This document shows positions 13,201 through 25,500 of a stretch of DNA of 64,000 nt, piece after piece. The notes beneath the pieces were generated by a model. The model did not search any database, was not told the origin of the DNA, and was given only the letters and a program-made list of their open reading frames with translations. The stretch is from the NCBI RefSeq assembly GCF_022376445.1, contig NW_025954965.1, forward strand, positions 310,001-374,000. Direction: 5' to 3'. Both the position numbers and the translations under genes were made by a program. The stretch comes from Fomitopsis serialis (Eukaryota; Basidiomycota; Agaricomycetes; Polyporales; Fomitopsidaceae). Every line of letters starts with the position of its first letter. Positions within the stretch are counted from its first letter, which is position 1.

Positions 13201-13776
13201 ATCAGATCTGAGGCATGCCACTCTGACTGCTCGGGCGATGGTCAAGGTCAGTGCCCTAGTCTTATTGGTGCCTTCTATCAGACTGGTGGCTGACGTTATC
13301 TTGCACGTTATCACCTTCCGTCGACTTCGTAGAATTGGGGATTCTCCGACAAGGTTGGGCCGGTCTGGTATGGCGATCGTGACGCGATTAGTCCTGCGCA
13401 AAGCGACGAGATAGAGCGCGAGATTCGCGAGTGAGCGTTTGCTGCTTGTTGGCCTGCGTACTATCTCTTTAACACGTCCGTTTTTAGCCTACTCATGCGG
13501 GTGAGACGAGAGTCGCTACCCTGCTAAATCAAAAGAGGACGAGCTGCATAGAGTAGGTCGTGTCCCTTTCCGTCACCGGTGACTTTCCTGACAGACCCTC
13601 TTCTTTTCTCACCGCTTGCTACCGATGATCAGCTCGCGACTGCTCTTGTGGAACATGAGACTTTGGACGCCGAAGAAGTCAAGAAGGTTATTAAGGGCGA
13701 GCCAATACGAAACATCAAGGAAGTGATACAGGAGGACCTCTCACGAATGTCAGAGGAATCTAGTATTAGCTCATAG
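10243..13776 (+). CDS. YME1: i-AAA protease of the mitochondrial inner membrane (Yme1)
   Basis: Yme1 is an ATP-dependent zinc metalloprotease with its AAA and protease domains facing the intermembrane space. The start MSLPSL is joined by a 49-base intron to an Arg/Ser-rich mitochondrial presequence. Then follow a conserved N-domain ([16 protein letters not shown]), a membrane segment rebuilt across an intron near 11535-11612, and the AAA module. Walker A GPPGTGKT is at 11898-11921, Walker [15 protein letters not shown] near 12130, and the arginine-finger region RPGRFDRH follows. The protease motif HEGGH is split by an intron between Glu and Gly (12800-12849). [20 protein letters not shown] and the GGK motif are of the YME1, not AFG3, type. 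Two single-base deletions interrupt the frame near 13500 and 13526, yet the protein resumes in register ([12 protein letters not shown]). About twelve introns. Confidence 0.93.
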
Positions 13777-16462
13777 CACGAGTTGTACTGTCTTGGGTTG
13801 GCATGTTGTCTTCATGCTGTCTTCGCATTCGTGTCCTTAATTTACTGTCGCTGAGCTATAATCTTGTATGATATCTTGTCGTCGTGATGGTACGCATCGA
13901 CCCTCCCTCACATCATCGTTGTGTGTACGTGTACCCTGGACACTCCGACAGGGTTCGCTCGCGGATCTATAACCTAGTTCGAGGACGCATGTCAGCCGGT
14001 CACGTAAGTCTTGCAAACGAAAATCCAATGCCTCTCGACGTTGCCTTCCCGGGCTTCCGAAAGCTTATACCGGTACAGGGCCCTCGCATCGCGGAGATCT
14101 CCAGCTACCCGCGGGCTTCTTCGTGCTAAGCAGCTTTTGTCGCGGGGTTCAAGTACAGTACGTTCTATCTAACATGGATCGCGGTACGGCAGTGCGACAC
14201 ACGGACCGGGAACCACCTGCCATTCTGGCTTGTACATGGCGGGCTGATGCTGCGCGAACGACCGAGAGGGCCATATGGCGCACAAAACATAGCACATGCA
14301 CGGATCTTCTCCCGCGATACTCTGCGTCGCTGCCAGGCCGGAGGCTGAAGGACACGCTCAGTCCGGTATATTTCCGGGACCGCTGGCCTATCCTGCTCCA
14401 GGTGTGGCCGGATGGACAGGAGAAACAGTGCCCCTGGCACGATGGACGAGCCGGTGGACCTCCTGCAATGGAAATTGCCCGAATTGCCGGCGAGACAGGG
14501 GACGCGCGTGGTGTGATAGAAATGAATGACAGCAAGGGGCTTCTCGAAGGGCCCCTGACTCTTCGTCGGGGTCGGTATCGGTAGCAGCAGCGACGCATTG
14601 GATAGTCGCTCGTTCATGACATTGCGAGGAAGATTTGGGCGGAAATTAACTGCCTAGAGGTGGATTGGCGCCAACTTGAGGGAGGCGACACATGCGGTCT
14701 CAGGGGAATTGTTGGTTCGTCTGCTCGACAATACAGACGGGAGAGTACACGCCCGATCCGTGCGAGTAATCATATGCGTATCCCCGCATTGTCGAAACAC
14801 CTGACGGCTTCAATCAATGGGACGCTTAGAAATCGGGTTCGACTTGTTGCTGAGGTTCACTCACCGGGAATAAGCAGTCTACGGGCCGACCAGAGCTCCG
14901 CAGATACAAGTCGCGGAGTCTAGCGCGGGGAAAGTGGTGTCCTGCCAAAGGATTCATGTGCCCGTCGGCGATATGAATTGTCGCTGTGTGGACTTCGCGA
15001 CAAATGACGCGTCGCGCGGTATCTGCACTGAGATTCTGGAAACAGGTAAGCAGGCGAAATAGAAGGTCAGTTCTCTAGGGTGCTTCGGTGACAAGCACTG
15101 AGTGGAAATGTTGGATAATTACGAGGTTGAGCACCAGAGACGCCGGCGTGGTGTGACCTTGTCTACAGTCGACCGCTCCTGCAAAGACTCACGCGGACAT
15201 GGCCCCGTTGAGGAATGCCAGGACATGAGAATACGAGGATGTGCGGAGAGGCCAGCCTTTGAGATGCTGTCCAATTATTGTGGCTCGCCTGTGATGGAGC
15301 GAGGGATGGATTGAAATACTATTGAGACGCGGAATAGCACGGGTTAGGATTAGCGTCGGATGAGCAAGAAGTTGTCTAGCCTAGGAATGGCTGGTGACCC
15401 GTCGTGAGTCTATCGTAATAGCAATTGCCTGTTGAAGTGTAGCGCCTCGAGTAGCGTCTAGGCAATACCAATGCATATTGGGGAGCGCCATTCTGGAACA
15501 GGGATGTACGACGGAGCGCAGCCAGAGCTCGCGGACCGCTCACAAGACGCACAGGAGAGGTTCCAGCGACGACGGAATTGGCAAGAACCGTACGCGCGGC
15601 CGAGCACGAGGGAGGCCCAGAGGAAACTCTCACCGTCGCATCCGCATATAGCTTCGCCATCTCGGACTTTGCGCACTGGTGATATCGATAGCTGGGATAA
15701 GGCTGCCCAGCGGATATTCTGGGGTAAAGCACACCGCGGATTCAGAGGTACAGGGGACACTTTAATCTCGTCCGCCCGGCCGAGGCTAGCTGGGAGCCAT
15801 CGAGACCAGGCCTCCTGGTATGTGTGCTCGGAGGCAGCCACGGTATCCAGAATGCGCCCGGTGTACGGCATGGAGACTGGGAGGGAGGGGACATGTTCTG
15901 ACGGAGCTGTGGACGGTGGAGGCGAACACTGTGGTAAGCGCCTGCGCGCCCCCTCACGTGGAATTGCGGTATGGGAGGAAGATCTTCCTGCAATGCTTCC
16001 GCATTCTGGTGGATAATCGCACTTCTCATGCACCTCATGGTCGATCAGACAGATGGGGCGAACTTTGTCCAGCAGGCGCTGCGGGACGGGCGCGCAGACA
16101 TGGCTGCAAACGTAGGTCCTATCGAAATTCGGACCGCCTTAGATCCGTCCAGAACTGTGCGGCCTCCTATTGACCTTATAAGCCGTATACCGCTGGTCGG
16201 GCGGGTGGTTTGTCGCCTCTTATGCTGCTGCGACCACCGCGACCGCTCGACCTGGCGCAGCGGACGACGCTAGTCCTGATTGGAACGTAGCCAGCCTCGA
16301 TCGAAGTTTAAGCCGGCGCACACTCGATCAGCGTTTGGCCCGGCGGTCGTCCCCCCCTCGAATCATCTCGCCCACGTCCTACCTCCGCCGACCATAGCGC
16401 CCGCAGTGAGTCTTCCCTCTTTGTCCAAGAAGATCCGCCCCTCGAGCGATCGGCCTTCGTAG
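13777..16462. other. Gene-poor 2.7 kb stretch, nothing recognised
   Basis: No conserved domain was recognised on either strand. Overlapping open frames of 100-190 codons occur in several frames at once (14123-14617, 15458-16173), which is what GC-rich non-coding DNA gives. One short frame (13884 to about 14004) ends in a perfect donor-like GTAAGT, but its product matches nothing known. No terminal repeats, reverse transcriptase or transposase motifs were seen. It could be a decayed element or simply a long intergenic region. Confidence 0.35.
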
Positions 16463-16801
16463 ATGTGTCACCGACAACTGCGGTTCTACAAGGCGAAACA
16501 ATGCGGTCATTTGACCTTCACCGGCGAGACCTATATCGACTGCAATTCCCGCGAGTGTTTCCTCAGCACCGCCCACCCCTCCACCTGCGGGGCTCCCGGC
16601 TCACGCATCCTCTGCCGCTGTCGACGATATTATACGTGAGTGCCCACCGCCGTGCTCGCGACCCGCCGCGCCTCTGACGTGACCTGCAGCCAACCCGAGC
16701 GCATCACGACACACGAGGTGAGCATGTCCGCCTCTGCAGGACCTTGCAGTGACAAGAAATTACAGCAGGAGGGAAGCTGTCCTCGATGTTCCGGAACATG
16801 A
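16463..16801 (+). CDS. Small Cys/His-rich basidiomycete protein, 94 residues
   Basis: A two-exon gene (16463-16635 and 16690-16801, phase 2 junction, donor GTGAGT, acceptor CTGCAG) encodes 94 residues. The start is MCHRQLRFYKAKQCGH. It continues with IDCNSREC, HPSTCGAP, CRCRRYY and QPERITTHE, and closes with GSCPRCSGT. The spacing of Cys and His pairs (CGH, CNSREC, CRC, CPRC) recalls a family of short, probably metal-binding proteins common in Agaricomycetes that begin MC and contain CGH. No signal peptide is visible, so it is probably intracellular. Both exons are too short to appear as single long reading frames. It ends 77 bases from the tail of RAD3 on the other strand. Function unknown. 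The family call is from memory of the pattern. Confidence 0.6.
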
Positions 16802-16877
16802 CCTACTCCACGACCACGAAAGAAATGTCCTGTATCCCATACACATCATCATGAATACATCACGTACACAGCATACT

Positions 16878-19800
16878 CTACACGTCGAGGTCGATCTCGC
16901 CCAGGATTCGGTCGTCCAGTCCGCCGTCCCCGTAGTAGTCGTCGTCTTCATCCATAGGTTGGTCCTCTTGCTGCTCGACTTCCATGGCCATCTCCTTCTG
17001 CTTGGCTTGGGCCTTCTGGACATCCTCTAGCGTCCACAGCGACACCCCTGTCTGGTTTTCGTTCGGGTTCTGTGAGATCGTGCGCATGAACAGTTTCGAT
17101 AGTGTGAGAGCCATATCCGTCGACAGATTTGACGCAGTCTCCGTGATATATTGGTTGATCCATCGGGGCAGCTTTGCACGCTTGTCTGCACGTGCGAATC
17201 GCTGTGGGGAACGGTCCATCGACATCAGTTCTCACATATGAATAGGATCTACGGCGTACCTTATCCGCGAAAACCATTAGGCCCCAGTCTGTTTTCCCTC
17301 GAAGCACTCGCCCAACACACTGTGCCGCGTTCCGCATCGCGTCGAAGCCAAGGAACTCGGATTCTCGAATTCTGTACGCGTCCCGTAGGTACTCAAGGCG
17401 CGCCTTGAGTATCCGGCTTTCCGTATATTGGTAGGGAACCCTGGTTACATCGAATATGGGTCAATAGCCGAGCGCACGCAATGTCGGCAGCTACGCACCC
17501 AAACATAATCACAGCGCGACCGTAGTTATGGTCGAAATCGATGCCTTCGGAAACCTTACCTCGCGCAACAGAAAGGAGGACGCACCGCGACCGTTGTCAC
17601 ATGCCTTTGATATTGGGGTATAAGTCAGCGCACAGCGAGGCATCGATAACCATATGCGCACCCTGCGGTAGTTCTCCAAGGCGATGCTCGTCTCATTCGC
17701 GTCTGGAGTCTCCACGAATATCAGCTTGTTCTTCCACACTTCGTTCAGGATACCCTGCCGGCACATTAGACGTCATCGGCCTTGAGTATAAGGGTCGGCT
17801 GACCATGTCGTTCCAGGCCGCGACAATGGATTCCATGTATAGGTAGCTCGGGAAGAATGCCACAATGCCGTCGGGGACGATCTTGCTGTACTCCACAAGG
17901 ATGCTGCCGAAGTTGCGCACGACCGCGGGGTCATTCCGCACTTCGAAACGGGAGCTGATGGCAACTTGGTCGCTTCCACGCGTGATGACCTGGCCGGCAT
18001 TGTGAAGACCAGCACGGCGGCCGAGGGGGCGTCACGTACCAGCGGTAAGAACGCATTGCGCGTCAGGGTCATAGGGTATGTCTCTTGGACGACAGGGGTG
18101 AACTGTAGCATCTTTGGATACATGTCCAGGGGCGAGATCGTTCCAGACGTAATGACGACAGAGCTGAACCGCTCAAAGACCGGTTTGATCGCTATAGCAG
18201 GGTCTAGACACCTTGTATACCGGTCACAGTACCGCTGCAATCGGCAGAATGACCACCTACGTCAAGTGGAAAATAGGGTTGGGCACGGTAGCATTATCCG
18301 TCTCGAACGGCTCAAGAATCAGAAGGAAGCCTGCAAGCACAGTCAGAGGCATGAGAACCCAAGCGGTAGGGCTTACCTTTCTCGTAAGTCGCCACCAGTG
18401 TAGCAAAGGTGGCCACCTTCTGCAAAGACGAATACTCATCCAGCCGATTGAGGTCTAGTGTTCGAACGAGGGACTGTAGGCGTTCGGCACAGAAGCTACT
18501 CGCTTGGTGCTGAGGAAGCAATGAAAACAGGTCAGGAGGGAGACCTACCGCAATGGTCTGCGTTCAATGTACGTGATATCTTTGAGGTGTTGTAAAAACG
18601 ATAGCGGTGTCTCGGCGACAACATGTAAGACGCGCATCCGAGTCTACCACACACCCCTCACTAAGAACACGACCGACGCCAAGCTTATCTTTCCTCACCT
18701 TCAGGTACTCGACAAAACGTGTCAGAAATGCGACAAAATGCTCCGCTTTGCGTATGTTACCGGGCACTGCTTCTTTCAGCAGATCCTCTGGAAGCACTGG
18801 GAAACGTGTACGTCACGTTGTGAACAGCGCATCGCGGACATCACACGACGCACCTGGATTTGACATGAACGCGTCTTCGTCATTGGCGGCCTCCTGCAAT
18901 CCTTCCACAAGTTTGGCATATTCGTCCTGAAGCTTGGATGCATCGGTCTTCTTTATTCTATTGGCAACCATTATCACTCGGTCCTATCCACGTACCATGA
19001 GCATACTCTTCAATTTTCTCACCCAGTTTGCCGACACTTCGGGCCGCAGAATCTAGCATGGGCCTTGTCAGGTCAATGCTGAGTGATTCAATGCAGACGT
19101 TATCTTCACTCGAAATGGCTAGCTCAGCGTCTATGTACCACGAGGGACACCAAACACGTACCGATGTTGTGTGCCTCATCGAAGACAACTATGGCATCTT
19201 TTGACATCTCTCTCGAGACTTGTTCTGCGACCTTCGGTCGAGCAGGTAGTGAAAAGAGTAGATGATGATGTCCACAAAGGGCATCTGCTCCGAGCTTCAA
19301 CTAATATGTCCGGAACGGATAGAGATACTCACCATCCGTCGGACCAAGAAATACGGACACACGGTGTTGTCACGGCCGTGTTGGAGTACATCAGCAAGGG
19401 TCCAAACTCCCGGGGGGATCAAGTTCCCTGGCTCGAGCTTGCCCAAGTTCTGCAATACGGGTTCACTTAGCGGGAGTCCAGTAGCATGCGGTATCTCTGT
19501 GAACGGACCTCATGCCAGTCACATAGGTCGACAGATCCGGGGTTTTGACGGCCCTTCTCGCAAACGGCCGAGTTCGTGAGGTCCCGACAGCGGGCATCGA
19601 CCACCTTGCCTTTCTTCTCCTTGGCTACCTGCAAGTGAACCAGCTCAGATGGTGTTCATGATGAGTAAGACTAGCTGTTCGGTGGATAGCAGCGACGATT
19701 GCTAGCGAGTTATGCCAACCCGCCCTTAATCTCGGGAGAAGCCAGTAGGATAAGCCAGCACATCACACACCTCTGGGTGGATGCAAAGATTCTTCCGGCT

Positions 19801-20334
19801 AGTCAGGCCAATGCCGTAGAAGTTGCGTTCCTTCTCCTTCTCCTCCTCAGTCTCAGCGCATGACAGACGATATGCCATCAGCCGTTTAAGCTCTTCCAAT
19901 GCCTTCTCAATCTCTGGCACAGTTCGAGAGCAATAGATAAGTTTGCGTTTCGCTGGATAGAACTGGGAACTATTCAGGCGGGGCTGAAACGACAACTGTC
20001 ACACACACCTGCTGGTAGGACACAATGAGGGAAAGCAACGACACGGTCTTTCCTGTCCCGGAAGGCATCTCAAGCACGCAATGACCCTGGAGCAAGAGAT
20101 GATGAGGAAACAGTCATGAGCAAAGCTCTGTACGTACTTGGGCATCCAGAGTGCGCTTCAGATCACACATGTACGCATATTGTTCTGAAGATTGAGGTTA
20201 GCGACGCTCACGCAATAGGCTAGTGAGCTACCTGGTATATCCTATCATAAGGGAAGACAATCTGCGCATAGTGAGCGAGTTGAACAGGTTAGCAACCAAG
20301 GGCGTACCGGCAAGTCGTCAATGTGGAACTTCAT
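16878..20334 (-). CDS. RAD3: TFIIH 5'-3' DNA helicase Rad3/XPD
   Basis: Rad3 (human XPD/ERCC2) is the iron-sulphur helicase of TFIIH, needed for nucleotide excision repair and transcription initiation. The start MKFHIDDLP at 20334 is the family's invariant N-terminus. Walker A MPSGTGKT lies near 20046-20071. The Fe-S region shows VDARC, CEKGR and DLCDWHE near 19515-19600. The helicase motif DEAH is at 19169-19180, followed by [16 protein letters not shown]. The C-terminal exon reads [18 protein letters not shown] and ends in an acidic tail (GEIDLDV). At least ten introns split it, leaving some exons of about 30 bases. Near 20236 the frame needs one more C to read RIYPEQY, so a single-base deletion is likely, and others may exist further on. 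It is divergent from the TPR gene, with 223 bases between start codons. Confidence 0.93.
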
Positions 20335-20557
20335 CTTCAGCAGGGTTCAATGGCGGCCAGACAGGCCTGCAAGGGTGATGATCGCTACTCAGTGGGGGAC
20401 CTTGTCCTGTAGACCCGAATCAAGAGTTGATTACAGATACGAAGTCGAGGCAAGCTCGATGAAGGTGGCAGTCGCGGGCAGAGCGGTCTAGCGTGACGCG
20501 GTGGTACGCGATCAAGACGCGTTACACATAAGGGCGCGTCGGGCGTCACGCCGGATC
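20335..20557. promoter_or_regulatory. Short bidirectional promoter, RAD3 / TPR protein
   Basis: Only 223 bases separate the two start codons, so both genes must draw on the same promoter region. I see no TATA box on either side. The region is rich in GC and CG steps. Confidence 0.5.
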
Positions 20558-22161
20558 ATGTCACGCTCTCCGATGTTTGCGAAGGGACCATCAACTGTCC
20601 TCCGCGCATCCCGTCCGTCCCTTCGCCGCCTACGCATCCCACCTCGCCGCTATGAGTCCACCGAGAAGGGAAGGCTCACGCCGTGGAAGGCGGACTCGAC
20701 CGAGCCCCAGTCGGTGCTCGTGGAAGGCAACCTAACGAGATACACTTCATTCACACTCGACTTCTTCTACCGCTTCCTCAAGTTACCGCTATTGGCTTAA
20801 TCACGGTGGGCACGACGATCGGTACAGGCTTCGCCGCCACACACATGTGGGTGGAGAACGTAGGGCTCGCACCGGAGACCGACGAGGAGGTTCGAAGGTG
20901 GGAGTGGGATGTCGAGGCGGAACGCTGGTCTGGGGGAGCGAAGGGCGGGACGGATCCCGGTCTTGGGTTCAGAGGTCGCGTAGGTGCTCGCGGCGCCTGG
21001 ATGGTCATGGCCTGGGGACCCGGTACCCATACCAGCATGATTGGTTCCAAAGCATACAGCGGCCGCGTGCGTTCAGAGAGCGGCACTCTGAATGCCGTAC
21101 CAGCCCAGCTAGAGATTGCCCAGGACTTTCTCGGTGCTGCCATCAACGCTGCGCAGGAGAATTCCAATAAAGTTCGCCCAGAGACGGTCGCGGAGCTCAC
21201 CGCTACGCACGCTAGCATCATGGAACGCATGGGGACAAAGGAAGGGGTGTTCGAGGCGAGGACTGAGCTCGAACGAGTATGGGCGAGTCTTCCTGGCAAG
21301 GGCTTGACGCGGCTCGTGTTGCGTCAAAACTCGGGGACCTGAATCAACGCCTAGATGACCCCGAAGACGCTCTGGCATGGTGGGCACGGTCCATGCTATT
21401 GGTACAAGACAAGCCGCCCACAGAGCTCGCCTCTGTCACGCCAGTCGTTCCGGAATCTCCTCCTTCCTCTCCGCTGCACAACGGACGCTCGCCTCCACTC
21501 TTGTCTCCCTGTCCGTATATTATGCGACCTCCGGACAACTGAAAGAAGCGCGGACTCTGGAGAAATTGTCTCTTGACCTCATGCGGTCCATCAAACAGCC
21601 GGAGTCATTCGACTCGGCATCGCGTCCCCAAGCCCTGCACGCATTGTACCTCCTACACCGCTCGGCACTCCTGTCGGTCCATCTAGCAGAAGTCGAACAT
21701 GCTCTCAAAGCGAAACAAGAGATCCCACTGCAGTGGCTAACGCGTGCGGCCGAATCTTCCGAGCGAGTTGCTCTTACATTGTCCGGTCTCCCCACCATAC
21801 ATCCTGACGCCCCCGAATCTAAAATCCCGCATCCGCCCTCTTCCGATACGCCTCTCGTGCCTGACTATTCCAAATCAATGTCAATGAGCAAGCCTGCTAA
21901 GAGTCTCCTTCGGGATTCACGGCGCACTGCGGCAGAGGCATGGAGCTTGATGGGCATCCTCGTCGAGAGAACTCGAGCCGCGGGGTCAGCGGAGAAGGCA
22001 CTCGAGTGTTATGAGCGGGCGCTGGGCTGGGCCGGCGTCGCAGCGGACAGAGCAGGTGGGATTGGGAGAGCGGGTGATGGAACGCTGGAGAGCGAGTGGA
22101 AGGCATTGTGGGAAACTATGTGCGCGTCCGCGATGCTGTCCGACAGCAGCAAGAGAAGTAG
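20558..22161 (+). CDS. Mitochondrial inner-membrane TPR-like protein, possible Mgr3-type YME1 adaptor
   Basis: The protein begins MSRSPMFAKGPSTVLRASR with an Arg-rich mitochondrial presequence and a maturation-like site RRYEST. It continues through YTSFTLDFFYRFLKLPLL into a membrane segment (LITVGTTIGTGFAATHMW, about 20797-20850). The remainder is helical and TPR-like (KLGDLNQRLDDPEDALAWW; GQLKEARTLEKLSLDLM; AEKALECYERALGWAG). It ends RVRDAVRQQQEK. The layout (presequence, one membrane segment, helical repeats) is that of yeast Mgr3, which delivers substrates to Yme1. The gene has no visible intron but needs four single-base corrections, near 20797, 21302, 21478 and 22112, each equivalent to one missing base. 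Coding sense is otherwise intact, so I treat it as a real gene with sequence errors. The Mgr3 link is inference. Start chosen at the only ATG before the presequence. Confidence 0.6.
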
Positions 22162-22577
22162 ATCTACTGTCGCTACACTGCCACTGGCAGGTCGCTCACA
22201 TCTGCTTGTCTATGTAATGCACTCGGTACTCTATCACTTGCGTTTGTGCATATGCTGGTGGCGCGCATCACATTGCTCGGCCGCGTGATAGTACTGGACT
22301 GATCAGTTGTGCCGAAGGGGCGGACGGTGTGTGAGGGTGTGGGCACGATGTGGGCGGAGGTGCGTAGAGGCACAATCTTGATCGAGGCAGCATCGGAGAT
22401 CGGGGTGCGGCGATTGCCAGATGCTTCCGAAGCCCCTCCAGCCACAGTCTCGTGCTTGCATCTGATCACTGGCTGCAGATGCTTGCAGCTCGTCTCTTGT
22501 CTGTTCGCCATCTACGCTCTCGCTTACCCTCCGTCTGTCAGACTACACCTTACAAGCTCTCATTAACCGTGCGAACA
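22162..22577. other. Intergenic, TPR gene 3' end / DPP3 promoter
   Basis: I see no coding sequence that I can support here. Open frames across 22309-22566 run through to the DPP3 leader and match nothing known. Confidence 0.4.
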
Positions 22578-25500
22578 ATGGTCAACGTCGCAGCAGACCG
22601 TTTCCTGGCGATCGTTCGGCTCCGTTGTGCAGTCTGGACGTTGCAAAGTCCTTCGCGCAACTAACGTGAGTCTTGGATCCGAATAGTCAGAAAGTGGTGC
22701 TCATATAACATGGACGGTCAGGTCAAAGGAGAAGAAGTATGCTCACCATATCGGCCAAGCTTCTTGGGCAGGCGCGCGCATCATACAGGGGCAATGGACG
22801 CCGCAAGCACAGAAGCTCTATGACTTGCTCATCCTGACCTTCAGCGACAAGGAAGGCTTGCGGACCTCCCTGGCTTACAGCAGAAGTCTTCGCTGACGTC
22901 AGAGGAATGGGAAGACCTTATGCAGTACACCACTCAGGTCCTCAGCAACCTAGTAAACTACAAGTCGTTTGGATTTACGAAGATTGTCCCCCGTATCCCC
23001 GAAGCCAAGTTCGCTGCTGTTGTTGAGAAGTCTGCGAACGCGCCGGAGGCACTTTCGCTCTGGAATGAGGTGACTAACCGACCAGACGTATCGCACTTGG
23101 CGATCACACTGAGTTGATGATTTAGTTGAAAGGCCACATTTACCGACTGCTCCCAGAGTCGAGCAACTTCATAGGGAAGCGCCGTGAAGGCCATGTCTCC
23201 AACTACTATCCCGGCGAGCCCATTCTGGATGACGAAGTGGCTGCCATCCAAGCTACTGCGGAGAGCTCGGTATCGACGTTCTCAACACCCGGTAGGATTC
23301 CGTCACCTCCGAGAACGAGTGTTTGTTAATACAGACCCAGCGTGCGGAAGGATGGACCGGACAGCTTCGCTCTTCTGGTTGCATCCGCCAACCCCAAGCC
23401 CGCGTCTTTGCACGAGATCGAGGTAGTTGGCAAGGGTGTCCAGCTCACTGTCGAGTACGGTGATTCGCCGTGCCATTGCAGAAAGCTGTCGCTGCGCTGA
23501 AAGAGGTATGTCGGATTAACAACCTTCCTAGCTGGGCCGCTAAAGTTGGTGAAGGCGAAGAAATATGTCGCTAACGACCATCAAGCAGCTATGCTCGACG
23601 GCTACATAGAATCGTATGTTTGAGGAGCCCCACAGTGGCCTCAAGCTCACATCTTTCTTAGTTTGAGACTGGTTCAATCGAAGCACACAAGAAGGGTTCG
23701 ACCGAATGGGTGAAAGATGTCGGCCCTGTCGTCGAAAACTACATCGGTTTCATCGAGACATACGTCGACCCATACGGCGGCCGCGCTGAATGGGAAGGTT
23801 TGTGCCGTCCTAATTCATACTTCTATCAGCCTTGTTTATCGCGACATCCAATGACAGGCTTTACCGCTATCGTCAATAAGGCAATGAGCGCAAAATACGA
23901 CACCCTTGTCTCAAAGGCTCCCGAATTACTCGAGGTGCTTCCCTGGGGTAAGGACTTCGAGGTCGACAAGTTTCGAAAGCCGGATTTCACAGCGCTGGAA
24001 TCTTGACCTTTGCCACGGGTGGTAAGTGAACGTAGTGAAGGCCCGCATCATTTCTGATAGCGGTGATCATGTGTTGATCCATTCAGGAATCCCGCTGGTA
24101 TCAATGTACGTGCATAGTTCTTGGGTTCATGTCCATGTCTGACAACGCACGCTACAGATTCCGTAAGAGACTGATCATCGATGCCGAGACAAAAACTTAG
24201 AACTGCATAGAACTATTACGAGATTCGTGAGGCCGTCGGTTTCAAAATGTCTCTCTAGCGGTACGTCTTATGCCTGGATCATATTGCGCCAGGCTTTGAT
24301 CTTTACCCGCCGCAGAACATTCTTGCCGCAAAAGCACCTAGTACGTTTACGCGCACCTCAGATCCGTAATTCGAGCGTCTAACATTGTTACGCGTGCAGA
24401 CGAGGAACTTACGTTCATCCACCCGGATGACGTGGACCTTTACAACGCATGGGACAACCGCGCTTTGAGCTGCAGGTTGCTAACCACGAACTGCTCGGGC
24501 ACGGTAGCGGGAAGCTGTTCCAGGAGAATGCGGACGGGACCAAGAATTTCGACCCTTCGAAGGTACAAGTGCATCATCATCGATATGCTAGTGGCCCATG
24601 TCCCTAACTCAGATATAGATCACTAACCCGCTTACGGGAAAGCCGATGTAGGTCATGCTATACGGTAGTCAGGCGGTTAGTCTTTGGTCTCACATTCATT
24701 ACCAAGTACGTCCTGGTATAAGCCCGGACAAACGCCAGGCTCCGTCCTCGGCGAAGTGTCCTCTTCTATGGAAGAATGCAGGGCCGAGACAGTCGCACTA
24801 TACCGTAAGTGCTCGCATATCTGCTCGTTGCTGTGCTGCTGACAGAGTCATATCAGTTGTCAGCGAGCCCGAAATCCTCAAGATCTTCAAAGTAAGCTAG
24901 ACTCAGAATCGGTCGATGATGTGAACGTTCATTCCCCGTACAGTACACGGAAAAGAAGGACGTGGAAGATGTCCAGTACATCACCTTCCTGCTCATGGCC
25001 CGTGCTGGTCTGCGCGCCCTCGAATTCTATGACCCCGCCACGAAGAAGCACGGGCAAGCACACATGCAGGCTCGGTAAGTTGCCCGCAAACTGCGTCCTC
25101 GTCTCCCCTCGCTGACTGACCTGTCCCAGACTCGGTATCACACAGCACCTGATCAAGTCAGGCATCGCACGGCTGGAGGAGATCCGCAGCGCTGACGGCA
25201 CGCTGGAGAACCTCTACATCAGGGTATACATCCCCTATCGCTATTGCCGCATAAGCACGATGTCCCTGACCTTGACCTTGTAGGTGGATAAGGAGAAGGT
25301 GCTCACCCACGGCCGTGAGGTCGCAGGCACGCTTCTCGTCGAGCTTCAGGTGCGGAAGAGCACTGCGGACGGCCCGGGCGCGCGCGCGTACTACACGGAA
25401 CTGACGACCCCCTCCCCGGCTGGGAGGGCGAGATTCGAGACCTGGTTCTCAAGAAGAAGCTGGTACGTTCCCGCCGCCGGCTATCAGACTCATTGTCTCA

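Noticed and set aside
14123..16173. Genes in the 14-16 kb open frames
   Set aside because: Frames of similar length overlap on both strands, no splice-consistent model or known motif emerges, and start codons lack context. They are best explained by GC-rich sequence.
20797..22112. Programmed frameshifting in the TPR gene
   Set aside because: The four shift sites share no slippery heptamer or downstream structure, and the same kind of one-base loss occurs in unrelated neighbouring genes. Sequence error explains all of them more simply.
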